Assembly (NCBI RefSeq): GCF_001898575.1
Contig: NZ_MKUD01000063.1
Location: forward strand, 62,001 to 126,000
Length of the DNA: 64,000 nucleotides
Reading direction: 5' to 3'
Source: Spirosoma sp. 48-14
GTDB taxonomy: Bacteria; Bacteroidota; Bacteroidia; Cytophagales; Spirosomataceae
Shown: positions 51,679-59,304 of the stretch, one piece after another
Layout: each line of letters begins with the position of its first letter
Position numbering within the stretch: position 1 is the first letter of the stretch
Position numbers and translations under genes: made by a program
Notes under the pieces: model-generated
Databases searched by the model: none
The model's input: the letters and a program-made list of their open reading frames with translations, nothing else
What the model was told of the DNA's origin: nothing

Positions 51679-52671
51679 ATGCAACAGTTATTACTCCAAC
51701 GTCGTCGTACCAGCAATTCGATAAGGCTTCTGACCTTAGTGGCTTTATTACTTGTCCAGGGAAGCACTCAGTTGGCCGTGGCAAAAGGCAAGGAAAAGTC
51801 GTCTGCACTTCGGGCTCGTTCGGCCAAAAAACGGCTTTCGGCCGCCACTACTAAACGGAACCATTCATCCAAAATCCGATCCGTTAATCATAAATCGGCC
51901 AAAAAGGTAGCGGTCACCGCCAGAACAGCCGCTAATGTAACGTCGATAGCCCTGATGGGGCCTAAATATGCCCATGTGACCGTTAAAGATCAAACCTTGG
52001 GAGGGGCTGTTTACTATCTCGCTTCGGGACACGGTGGCCCTGACCCCGGCGCCATTGGCCAGTATGGAAAGTATGCGCTGGCCGAAGATGAATATGCCTA
52101 TGATGTTACGATCCGACTGGCCCGTAATCTGATGGAACATGGCGCCACCGTCTACATGATGGTTCGTGACCTTAACGATGGCATACGCGACGGGAGCGTT
52201 CTGAAACTGGATCATGATGAGGTTGCCTATCCCAATCAGCCCATTCCCTTAAACCAAACGCTACGGCTCCGTCAATGTACAGATGCCGTCAATCGGCTCC
52301 ACAGCAAGCATAAAGAGCGGTATCAACGCTTCGTAACGATCCATGTCGACAGCCGGAGCGAAGGCCAGAATATCGATGTGTTTTTTTACCACCACGAGAA
52401 TAGCAACGTAGGGAAACAACTGGCCAAACACATCCATAAAAGCTTCAAATCGGGCTATAAACGGAGCCAGCCGGGCCGAAGCTACCTCGGCACCGTATCG
52501 GACCGAAGCAGCCTATACGTTGTTCGGAACAGCCACCCACCCACCGTTTTTATTGAGCTGGGCAACATTCGCAACGATAAAGATCAACGACGATTCCTGC
52601 TGGCCGATAACCGACAGGCCCTGGCCAACTGGATCTGCACTGGCCTGCAAACGGATTATACGACGAGATAA
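51679..52671 (+). CDS. N-acetylmuramoyl-L-alanine amidase (amidase_3 type)
   Basis: 330 residues. After a hydrophobic signal segment (LLTLVALLLVQGSTQLAVA) and a basic, low-complexity part (SALRARSAKKRLSAATTKRN), the amidase domain begins with YYLASGHGGPDPGAIG and continues with EYAYDVTIRLARNLMEHGA, VTIHVDSRSEGQNID and a final VFIELGNIRNDKDQRRFL. Zn-binding His (GHGG and TIHVD) and catalytic Glu (IELGN) are in place. It hydrolyses the bond between MurNAc and the peptide in the periplasm. It is convergent with ung with one base between stops. Confidence 0.9.
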   Translation: MQQLLLQRRRTSNSIRLLTLVALLLVQGSTQLAVAKGKEKSSALRARSAKKRLSAATTKRNHSSKIRSVNHKSAKKVAVTARTAANVTSIALMGPKYAHVTVKDQTLGGAVYYLASGHGGPDPGAIGQYGKYALAEDEYAYDVTIRLARNLMEHGATVYMMVRDLNDGIRDGSVLKLDHDEVAYPNQPIPLNQTLRLRQCTDAVNRLHSKHKERYQRFVTIHVDSRSEGQNIDVFFYHHENSNVGKQLAKHIHKSFKSGYKRSQPGRSYLGTVSDRSSLYVVRNSHPPTVFIELGNIRNDKDQRRFLLADNRQALANWICTGLQTDYTTR

Positions 52672-52672
52672 T

Positions 52673-53338
52673 TTACCATTCGATTGGCGGTAAGCCTTTG
52701 CTTTCCAGATAGGTATTGGCCTGACTGAAATGTTTGTTGCCGAACCAGCCCCCGTAGTTGGCTGCCATAGGCGATGGATGCTTGGCTTTCAAAACCAGGT
52801 GCTTTTTACCATCGATCACGGCCCCTTTCTTCTGTGCATACGCTCCCCAGAGCATGAACACGATGTGTTGTTTCTCAGTCGAAAGCAGTTTGATGACAGC
52901 ATCGGTAAAGGTTTCCCACCCTTTGCCCTGATGCGATCCAGCCTGGCCAGCCCGAACCGTTAGGGTAGCGTTCAGCAGCATGACCCCCTGCCGGGCCCAC
53001 CGTTCGAGATTACCCGACTTCGGAATGGGTTTGCCCAGATCGTCCTGAATTTCCTTGAAGATGTTGATCAGCGAAGGTGGCTTGGGGATACCATCTGCTA
53101 CTGAAAACGCGAGTCCGTTCGCCTGACCTTCACCGTGGTAAGGGTCCTGCCCCAGAATCACTACCCGTGCATCGTCGAAACTGCATTTATCAAACGCGTT
53201 GAAAATCAATCGGCCGGGCGGATAAACCCGTTGCGTATTATACTCGTGCCGTAGAAACTCCGCTAATTCAGCAAAATATGGTTTGTCAAATTCGGGCTGG
53301 AGCCAAGCTTTCCACGATTCGGCAATGGATACATTCAT
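52673..53338 (-). CDS. ung: Uracil-DNA glycosylase (family 1)
   Basis: 221 residues, standard length. Motif A GQDPYHGEGQANGLAFSV holds the catalytic Asp65 and His68; motif B is LKAKHPSPMA near residue 185. LLNATLTVRAGQAGSHQGKGWE also is typical. It removes uracil from DNA to begin base-excision repair. The gene converges on the amidase gene. Confidence 0.97.
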   Translation of the reverse strand: MNVSIAESWKAWLQPEFDKPYFAELAEFLRHEYNTQRVYPPGRLIFNAFDKCSFDDARVVILGQDPYHGEGQANGLAFSVADGIPKPPSLINIFKEIQDDLGKPIPKSGNLERWARQGVMLLNATLTVRAGQAGSHQGKGWETFTDAVIKLLSTEKQHIVFMLWGAYAQKKGAVIDGKKHLVLKAKHPSPMAANYGGWFGNKHFSQANTYLESKGLPPIEW

Positions 53339-53482
53339 GAATAAGGAACTGATAAGGGTTATTTGAGATTATAGACCTAAACCAGGCGCAAGCGGCTCTC
53401 TGAAATTTTTTCGCCAACGCTCTTGCGTAACAAAACTAATCAACTTAATTTTCGTTCTTAGGTTGCAAACGATACTAAATTT

Positions 53483-53869
53483 ATGGTTTCGTCAGTCACA
53501 GAAGGCGTAAAAGTTAGCGTGAAAACAGAGTATCAGGCCGACTACTCCAGTCCGCTTCAGGCTCACTATGTATTCACCTACCGAATCACGATTGAAAATG
53601 CCAGCGACTATACCATCCAGTTGCTTCGGCGGCATTGGTTGATTTTCGATTCAAACGGAACAATTCGGGAGGTCGAAGGCGAAGGGGTTGTCGGGCTACA
53701 ACCCGTATTGGAACCGGGCGAAGTCCACGAATATGTATCAGGCTGCAATCTCCGGTCGAGCATCGGCAAAATGTCGGGTACCTACCTGATCGAACGAATT
53801 ATCGATGGCAAACAATTCCGTGTAAACATCCCTGAGTTTACGATGGTCGTGCCCTATAAATTGAATTAA
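53483..53869 (+). CDS. apaG: ApaG family protein
   Basis: 128 residues with the ApaG fold: VKTEYQADYSSPLQAHYVFTY, RITIENASDYTIQLLRRHW, GVVGLQPVLEPGEVHEYVSG, MSGTYLIE. It is a fibronectin-III-like small domain whose homologues affect metal tolerance and Ap4A-related phenotypes; mechanism is not settled. It sits alone between ung (divergent) and a methyltransferase gene. Confidence 0.93.
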   Translation: MVSSVTEGVKVSVKTEYQADYSSPLQAHYVFTYRITIENASDYTIQLLRRHWLIFDSNGTIREVEGEGVVGLQPVLEPGEVHEYVSGCNLRSSIGKMSGTYLIERIIDGKQFRVNIPEFTMVVPYKLN

Positions 53870-53956
53870 TAATGAAAAATGCATAATGGATAATGAAAAG
53901 CGAATGATGTGCTGAACTGCCATTGTTCATTTTACATTCTACATTATCCATTCCTT
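53870..53956. repeat. AT-rich inverted repeat between apaG and the methyltransferase gene
   Basis: AATGGATAATG (53885-53895) pairs perfectly with CATTATCCATT (53942-53952); flanks carry further runs of AATG/CATT words. It ends five bases before the methyltransferase start codon. Confidence 0.55.
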
Positions 53957-54736
53957 ATGTTGCTTCCTTACTTTCGTTATTTAAGTCGCGCTCGCGACGA
54001 ACATTCGCTGCATTCACCATTTCTCTTCTCGCTGTATACCCAGGTTATTCGGCCCAGGAATGGCTCAAAAGCAGTTTTTCAACCAATTCAGACGCTTCGA
54101 AAAGAACTTCGAAAAAATCACCAACTCATTACCATTACAGACTTTGGCGCAGGCTCAAAAGTGAACGCAGCCCGGCAACGTACAGTTGGTGATATTGCTC
54201 GTAACTCTCAAAAACCAGCTCACTTTGGTCGACTGCTGTATCGGCTTATTCACCGATTCGAAGCCCGGACGATTATCGATCTCGGCACCTCGCTTGGTAT
54301 TACGACAGCCTACTTAGCCGAAGCAACCCGGTCCTTTCAGGGAAACGTTCTGACGTTTGAAGGGTGCCCGGAAACAGCGGCTATTGCCCGACAGAATTTT
54401 GCACAGCTTGGCTTTGACAATGTATCGCTGGTTGTTGGTAATCTGGACGAAACGCTGGCTCCGCAAATTGCTGCCAGTCCACCCATCGATTTTGTGTTCT
54501 TCGATGCCAACCACCGATATGAACCTACTATCCGCTATTTTGAAACCTGCCTGACCAACATTCATAACGATACAGTTTTCGTATTCGATGATATTCACTG
54601 GTCGGCAGAAATGGAGCAGGCATGGGCCTATATCAAGGCACATACGTCCGTAAGCATTACCGTCGATCTATTTTGGGTGGGGCTGGTTTTCTTTCGGAAG
54701 GAGCAGCCAAGGCAGGATTTTATCCTCCGCTTTTAA
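53957..54736 (+). CDS. Class I SAM-dependent methyltransferase
   Basis: About 259 residues from the ATG at 53957 (MLLPYFRYLSRARDEHSLHSPF); an upstream start at 53909 lies in the repeat and is rejected. The AdoMet motif IIDLGTSLGITTAYLAEAT, then VLTFEGCPETAAIARQNF and FVFFDANHRYEPTIRYFETCL are typical of the O-methyltransferase / CmoB-like class. The target cannot be predicted. The first 70 residues have no known domain. Confidence 0.9.
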   Translation: MLLPYFRYLSRARDEHSLHSPFLFSLYTQVIRPRNGSKAVFQPIQTLRKELRKNHQLITITDFGAGSKVNAARQRTVGDIARNSQKPAHFGRLLYRLIHRFEARTIIDLGTSLGITTAYLAEATRSFQGNVLTFEGCPETAAIARQNFAQLGFDNVSLVVGNLDETLAPQIAASPPIDFVFFDANHRYEPTIRYFETCLTNIHNDTVFVFDDIHWSAEMEQAWAYIKAHTSVSITVDLFWVGLVFFRKEQPRQDFILRF

Positions 54737-54804
54737 CAGGCGTTTAACAGAAAAGTGCAGAAATAGCGTTATCTTTCGAAGGGCTTTTTGGCCTGAAACG
54801 GACT

Positions 54805-56172
54805 ATGAACTTCCTGACTTATACCCGCTTAGGCCTTTGCATTGGGGTGTCGGCTATCCTGCTGAATCTGGTATCGTGTAGTAAAACGACAACTGATTCC
54901 CCCACACCTACCGAAACGGCCACCTTCGATCTGATTCAACAGAAAATCTTTACCCCATCCTGCGCGCTATCGGGTTGCCACGCATCGGAGAAAGATGCTA
55001 CGTTTATTCAACACGGGCTGGTACTGGCCGAAGGAGTTGCGTATGCCAATCTGGTTGGCGTTGATCCGAAAAACACGAATGCTAAAGCCGATGGTCTGAA
55101 ACGGGTGAAAGCCTATGCATCGCTGGAAAGTCTGCTCTATCATAAACTGAACATTTCGGCCAGCCACCACTCCGGGAAATCGTATGGCAACCAGATGCCC
55201 TTGGGAGGGAATACATTGCCTGACGGCCAGATCGAATTCGTCCGGCGATGGATTGAAGCAGGTGCCCCCAAAACGGGTAGTGTTGTCGATGCAAACCTGC
55301 TGGCCGATAATACGGTTACCATAACTCCCTACGAATCGTTATCGGTGCCCGCTACCGGAACTGGCTATCAGATGGCGGTACCCTCGTTCGATATTCAGCC
55401 AAATTTTGAACGGGAACTGTTCACTCGTCGGCTGGTGGGCAACACAACCGATATTTACGTAAATCGGTACGAAACCAAAATGCGGAGTGGTAGCCATCAT
55501 TTTGTAGCCTACGATTTTTCGAATAAAAGTCTGCTTCCTAACCTGAACGACATTCGTGATCTCCGAAACGCCGATAATTCGCTCAATGTTGTAACGGCCT
55601 TGAGCATGTCAAACCATGTTTACCTGGCTGGCTCTCAGGCGCAATACCAGAATTACGTTTTCCCGGAAGGTGCGGCTCTACTCATTCCGGCTAATGCGTC
55701 GCTCGACCTAAACTCGCACTTTGTCAATAAAACGACGTCGGTCATGAAGGGGGAAGCACAGATTAATTTGTACACAGTTGATAAATCGAAAGTGGTCAAT
55801 GTGGTGCAGACGTTAAATCTGAGCAATACGAATCTGAATATTCCGGCCGGGAAAACGGTGACACTGACCAAATCCTTTACGTTCGACAAGCCCCGTAAGA
55901 TTCTGACACTGACCTCACACATGCACCAGTTGGGAACGAAGTTTGTGATCAAAATTAAAGGCGGCACCCGCGATGGTGAAGTGGTATTCACCTCAACAGA
56001 CTGGGCCCATCCCGACATTGTCACGTTTACAACACCGATTGCCCTCAAGAAAGGCGAAGGGCTAACATCAGAAATCACCTATACGAATACCACAGCCAAA
56101 GATGTTAGTTTCGGCCTGACGAGTGACGACGAAATGGGCATCATCTTCGGCTATTACTACGAAGATCAATAG
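54805..56172 (+). CDS. Copper type II monooxygenase-like (PHM-like) lipoprotein with CX4CH motif
   Basis: 455 residues with a lipobox (LVSCSKT). Near residue 53 is SCALSGCHASEKDA, a CX4CH motif that recurs in Bacteroidota surface proteins and resembles a cytochrome c site. From about 190 the protein resembles copper type II ascorbate-dependent monooxygenases: MRSGSHHFVAYDF (HH pair) and, about 140 residues later, LTSHMHQLGTKFVI (HxH with Met). These would be the two copper sites of the PHM fold. The partner substrate is not known. It is probably monocistronic. Confidence 0.8.
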   Translation: MNFLTYTRLGLCIGVSAILLNLVSCSKTTTDSPTPTETATFDLIQQKIFTPSCALSGCHASEKDATFIQHGLVLAEGVAYANLVGVDPKNTNAKADGLKRVKAYASLESLLYHKLNISASHHSGKSYGNQMPLGGNTLPDGQIEFVRRWIEAGAPKTGSVVDANLLADNTVTITPYESLSVPATGTGYQMAVPSFDIQPNFERELFTRRLVGNTTDIYVNRYETKMRSGSHHFVAYDFSNKSLLPNLNDIRDLRNADNSLNVVTALSMSNHVYLAGSQAQYQNYVFPEGAALLIPANASLDLNSHFVNKTTSVMKGEAQINLYTVDKSKVVNVVQTLNLSNTNLNIPAGKTVTLTKSFTFDKPRKILTLTSHMHQLGTKFVIKIKGGTRDGEVVFTSTDWAHPDIVTFTTPIALKKGEGLTSEITYTNTTAKDVSFGLTSDDEMGIIFGYYYEDQ

Positions 56173-56179
56173 TTTTTCT

Positions 56180-56251
56180 TCGACAGGATTTACAGGATAA
56201 ACAAGATTGGATGAGACAAATAAATCCTGTTTATCCTGTAAATCCTGTCGA
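56180..56251. repeat. 24-bp perfect inverted repeat before the LysE gene
   Basis: Arms at 56180-56203 and 56228-56251 are exact reverse complements; each arm has two ACAGGAT words. A worn copy of the same motif, ATCCTGTAAATCTTGTGAAT, is found at 42115-42134. This type of repeat is common between genes in Bacteroidota. Confidence 0.75.
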
Positions 56252-56264
56252 TAACTTGCTGCAT

Positions 56265-56897
56265 ATGTTTGGCATCGACAATTATCTGGCCTTTCTGGTT
56301 GCTGGTATTCTACTGAACATCACGCCCGGTTCCGATACACTGTATATTCTGGGGCGAAGTCTGTCGCAGGGAAAGCAGGCGGGTATTTATTCGGCGTTGG
56401 GGATTTCGGCGGGCTGTTTTTTTCACAGCTGTCTGGCGGCTTTTGGGCTGTCGGCCATCATCGCAGAGTCACAATTGGCCTTCGATGTGATCAAATATAC
56501 AGGGGCGGCCTATCTGGTCTACCTCGGCCTGAAGATGTTGCTGCATCAAAAAGCGACCCTGGCTATTCAGGCTACCGACAAAGCTCATAGTACTGGTAAG
56601 CTGTTTGTATCGGGCGCCTTGACCAATATCCTGAACCCGAAAGTTGCGTTGTTCTTCCTGGCCTTTCTGCCTCAGTTTGTTCAAAAAGAATACAGCCATG
56701 AGCCGATTCCTTTTCTGGTGCTGGGCTTAACCTTCACCCTGACCGGAACCCTCTGGTGCATTCTGCTGGCCCTGTTTTCGGCAAGCCTAAGTCATCGTCT
56801 GAAAGAGAATCCGACTGTTCAGCATTGGTTCACCAACGTTACTGGCAGTGTGTTTATTCTGCTGGGTCTTAAACTAACGCTGGAGCAGGCCAAGTAG
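56265..56897 (+). CDS. LysE family translocator
   Basis: About 210 residues from the ATG at 56265 (MFGIDNYLAFLVAGILLNITPG); a longer reading from 56211 would start inside the inverted repeat and is rejected. Six predicted spans and the LysE/RhtB motif NITPGSDTLYILGRSLSQGKQAG; the later FVSGALTNILNPKVALFFLAFLPQF is typical. It exports amino acids or similar small solutes from the cytoplasm. Substrate not assigned. Confidence 0.92.
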   Translation: MFGIDNYLAFLVAGILLNITPGSDTLYILGRSLSQGKQAGIYSALGISAGCFFHSCLAAFGLSAIIAESQLAFDVIKYTGAAYLVYLGLKMLLHQKATLAIQATDKAHSTGKLFVSGALTNILNPKVALFFLAFLPQFVQKEYSHEPIPFLVLGLTFTLTGTLWCILLALFSASLSHRLKENPTVQHWFTNVTGSVFILLGLKLTLEQAK

Positions 56898-56920
56898 GTC
56901 AATTAAACCGTTTCTTAACA

Positions 56921-56957
56921 AAACAGCCTGAAAGCAGTAAGCTCTCAGGCTGTTTAG
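56921..56957. terminator. Terminator between lysE-type and xylA genes
   Basis: AAACAGCCTGA (56921-56931) pairs exactly with TCAGGCTGTTT (56945-56955). It lies between convergent genes and may serve both. Confidence 0.75.
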
Positions 56958-56979
56958 AATACCCCATCTTAGAGAAAAA

Positions 56980-58311
56980 TCAGATATACTGATTGATAAT
57001 ACTTTCAAGCCACTCCTGCTTACCGCTGCGCATCTGAGGTTCGCCATTTTCCAGCGTATAGGCGCGCAGGTCTTCCAGCGTCAGCGTTCCTTCTTCAAAG
57101 GCTTTACCCTGACCACTATCGAATGATGCGTACCGTTCTGCCCGGAATTTGAGGTAATTGGACTCTTTCAGAATGGCGTCGGCAGCGATAAACGCACGAG
57201 CAAAGGCATCCATACCGCTAATGTGCGCAATGAACAGGTCGTCTATATCGGTTGAGTTCCGACGTACTTTCGCATCGAAGTTGATCCCACCAGGCTTAAT
57301 CCCACCGGCCTGCTGAATTACCAAAGCGGCTTCAACGAGTTCGTAAATATTGATTGGGAACTGGTCGGTATCCCAGCCATTCTGGTAGTCACCCCGGTTA
57401 GCATCGATACTTCCCAGCATACCCGCATCGGCGGCTACCTGCAATTCGTGGTCGAAGGTGTGGCCTGCCAGCGTTGCGTGATTTACTTCAATGTTCAGTT
57501 GGAAGTCTTTATCGAGTCCGTATTGGCGCAGGAAACCAATAACCGTAGCAGCATCGTAATCGTACTGATGCTTGGTTGGCTCCATTGGCTTTGGCTCGAT
57601 GAAGAAGGTTCCTGTAAAGCCTTGCTTACGGGCATAGTCCCGTGCCATGGTCAGGAAGCGGGCCAGGTGCTCTACTTCCCGTTTCATGTTGGTGTTCAAC
57701 AACGACATATAGCCCTCGCGACCACCCCAGAATACGTAGTTCTCACCACCTAGCGCAATGGTTGCATCAATGGCATTTTTCACCTGCGTACCTGCATAGG
57801 CCAATACGGAAAAATCAGGATTCGTTGAAGCACCGTTCATGTAACGGGGATTCGAAAATACGTTGGCTGTCCCCCAAAGCAGTTTCACCCCACTGGCAGC
57901 CTGTTTCTGTTTGCCATAGTCAACAATGGTTTGCAGGCGTTTTTCGTATTCTGCCGCCGACGAACCTTCATCCACCAAATCAATATCGTGGAAGCAATAG
58001 TAAGGAGCGTCTATTTTGGTGAAGAATTCAAAAGCGGCATCCATTTTGAGCTTGGCCCGTACATTGGCGTCGCTATCCTGATCCCAGGGAAATACACGCG
58101 TACCGGGGCCAAAGGGATCGCCCCCCGTTCCACAGAAGGTATGCCAGTAACTGATCGCAAAGCGCAATTGCTCCCGTAATGATTTACCGTTTATAATCAG
58201 TTCGGGATTATACCATTTAAAAGCTAAGGGATTTTTGGATTTGGGGCCTTCGTAGGCAATAGCGCCAATGCCTTTGAAGAACTCCTGGTCGCCAAGCGTG
58301 ATGTTCGACAT
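56980..58311 (-). CDS. xylA: Xylose isomerase
   Basis: 443 residues, the usual length of this class. Key segments are WHTFCGTGGDPFGPGTR, YYCFHDIDLVDEG, VFWGGREGYMSLLNT, and IEPKPMEPTKHQYDYD, with HATLAGHTFDHEL and GSIDANRGD carrying the metal ligands. It converts D-xylose to D-xylulose in the cytoplasm. A regulator-type palindrome lies 44-60 bp upstream of the start codon. No xylulokinase gene lies in the window. It is on the same strand as, and downstream of, the Nudix regulator. Confidence 0.97.
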   Translation of the reverse strand: MSNITLGDQEFFKGIGAIAYEGPKSKNPLAFKWYNPELIINGKSLREQLRFAISYWHTFCGTGGDPFGPGTRVFPWDQDSDANVRAKLKMDAAFEFFTKIDAPYYCFHDIDLVDEGSSAAEYEKRLQTIVDYGKQKQAASGVKLLWGTANVFSNPRYMNGASTNPDFSVLAYAGTQVKNAIDATIALGGENYVFWGGREGYMSLLNTNMKREVEHLARFLTMARDYARKQGFTGTFFIEPKPMEPTKHQYDYDAATVIGFLRQYGLDKDFQLNIEVNHATLAGHTFDHELQVAADAGMLGSIDANRGDYQNGWDTDQFPINIYELVEAALVIQQAGGIKPGGINFDAKVRRNSTDIDDLFIAHISGMDAFARAFIAADAILKESNYLKFRAERYASFDSGQGKAFEEGTLTLEDLRAYTLENGEPQMRSGKQEWLESIINQYI

Positions 58312-58354
58312 GATTCTGAAATTGGTTAAGCGTTAATTTTCCAGCAATTTCTAT

Positions 58355-58371
58355 AGTGTAAAGTTGACACT
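58355..58371. promoter_or_regulatory. Candidate operator for the Nudix-type regulator before xylA
   Basis: AGTGT-AAAGTTG-ACACT is a perfect 5-bp inverted pair spaced by 7 bases, in the size range of NrtR/AraR-type Nudix operators. It lies at -44 to -60 from the xylA start codon, where promoter overlap is expected. Confidence 0.5.
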
Positions 58372-58412
58372 TATTTTTTAATTGTCAAAATGACAATTAA
58401 AAAATAAGTGTC
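58366..58412. repeat. 22-bp perfect AT-rich inverted repeat upstream of xylA
   Basis: 58366-58387 and 58391-58412 are exact reverse complements, loop AAA, with GACACTT and AAGTGTC at the outer ends. The left outer half-site is shared with the 17-bp operator candidate, so two operator halves and a terminator-like stem overlap. Confidence 0.75.
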
Positions 58413-58513
58413 TCTGGCTGATGCTATATGTTTCAACAACATAAAGGCTTGCTGGAAAGAGGCAGAAGACCCGTTGATTTTACTCTATACGCCCGAATGA
58501 AAAATACGGACGC

Positions 58514-59221
58514 TTACAGAATGGTATCTGTATTCGGTATGAAATTCAGGAAAGAATTGGTCAACTGGCCATATTTAACCGCATCGACCTGATAGTAATA
58601 CGCGCCCTTCTTGGAAAAGCCCTTCTGCTTCTCATCCAATTTAATGAGCAGTCCCGTTGAGAGAATTTTACGGCTGAAGTTCCGTTTATCGAAGTCCGTA
58701 TTATAAATAGCGTCGTAGAGTTTCTTGAGCTGAGGAATGGTAAATTTTTCGGGAAGGAGTTCAAAACCGATTGGATGCTGGGCCGCTTTATATCGTAACC
58801 GCTTAAGAGCCAGGTCGACCATATCGGCATGATCGAACAGCAACGTAGGCAGATCGTAAATCGAAAACCAGCGTGCCTGAAACGCTTCAGACAGGTTCGA
58901 TTCGTAGTCGGCTACTTTGACCAGCGAGAAATAGGCAACGGAAATAGTACGGACAATGGGATCGCGGTACGGATCACCAAAAGCATGTAGTTGTTCGAGA
59001 TACACGTTGGTCAGGCCCGTCAGTTCGAACAGGATGCGGGCAGCTGCCTGTTCCAGACTCTCTTCAGGCTGAAGCCAGCCACCCATCAGCGACCAGGTAC
59101 TCCCTTCGATACCCCGCTTTACCAGCAATACCCGGAGGCCTTCCCCATCGAAGCCAAAAATAATGGAGTCTAATGCCAATAAATAAGGTCGCTGCTCTTT
59201 GTATTGCTCTACCATCAACAA
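58514..59221 (-). CDS. Nudix-domain transcriptional regulator (NrtR family)
   Basis: 235 residues. The N-terminal half is a Nudix fold (YLLALDSIIFGFDGEGLRVLLVKRG, then SLMGGWLQPEESLEQAAARI), and the C-terminal half is a winged-helix DNA-binding part (LPEKFTIPQLKKLYDAIYN, RNFSRKILSTGLLI), as in NrtR/AraR-type repressors. The Nudix catalytic REUXEE is degenerate (RILFEL), so it likely binds an effector and does not hydrolyse. It lies upstream of xylA on the same strand, so it probably controls xylose use. The ligand (perhaps a pentose or its phosphate) is an inference. Confidence 0.9.
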   Translation of the reverse strand: MLMVEQYKEQRPYLLALDSIIFGFDGEGLRVLLVKRGIEGSTWSLMGGWLQPEESLEQAAARILFELTGLTNVYLEQLHAFGDPYRDPIVRTISVAYFSLVKVADYESNLSEAFQARWFSIYDLPTLLFDHADMVDLALKRLRYKAAQHPIGFELLPEKFTIPQLKKLYDAIYNTDFDKRNFSRKILSTGLLIKLDEKQKGFSKKGAYYYQVDAVKYGQLTNSFLNFIPNTDTIL

Positions 59222-59304
59222 TGTTATTCGATTCAGGTCGGAAGGTTTTAAACCTGCAAACTACGGAAATTTGGCGGCTTTCTTTAAAAGAAATAGAAGG
59301 CCGA

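Noticed and set aside
53909..53956. Upstream start for the methyltransferase
   Set aside because: The extra residues come from the AT-rich repeat and have no protein-like character.
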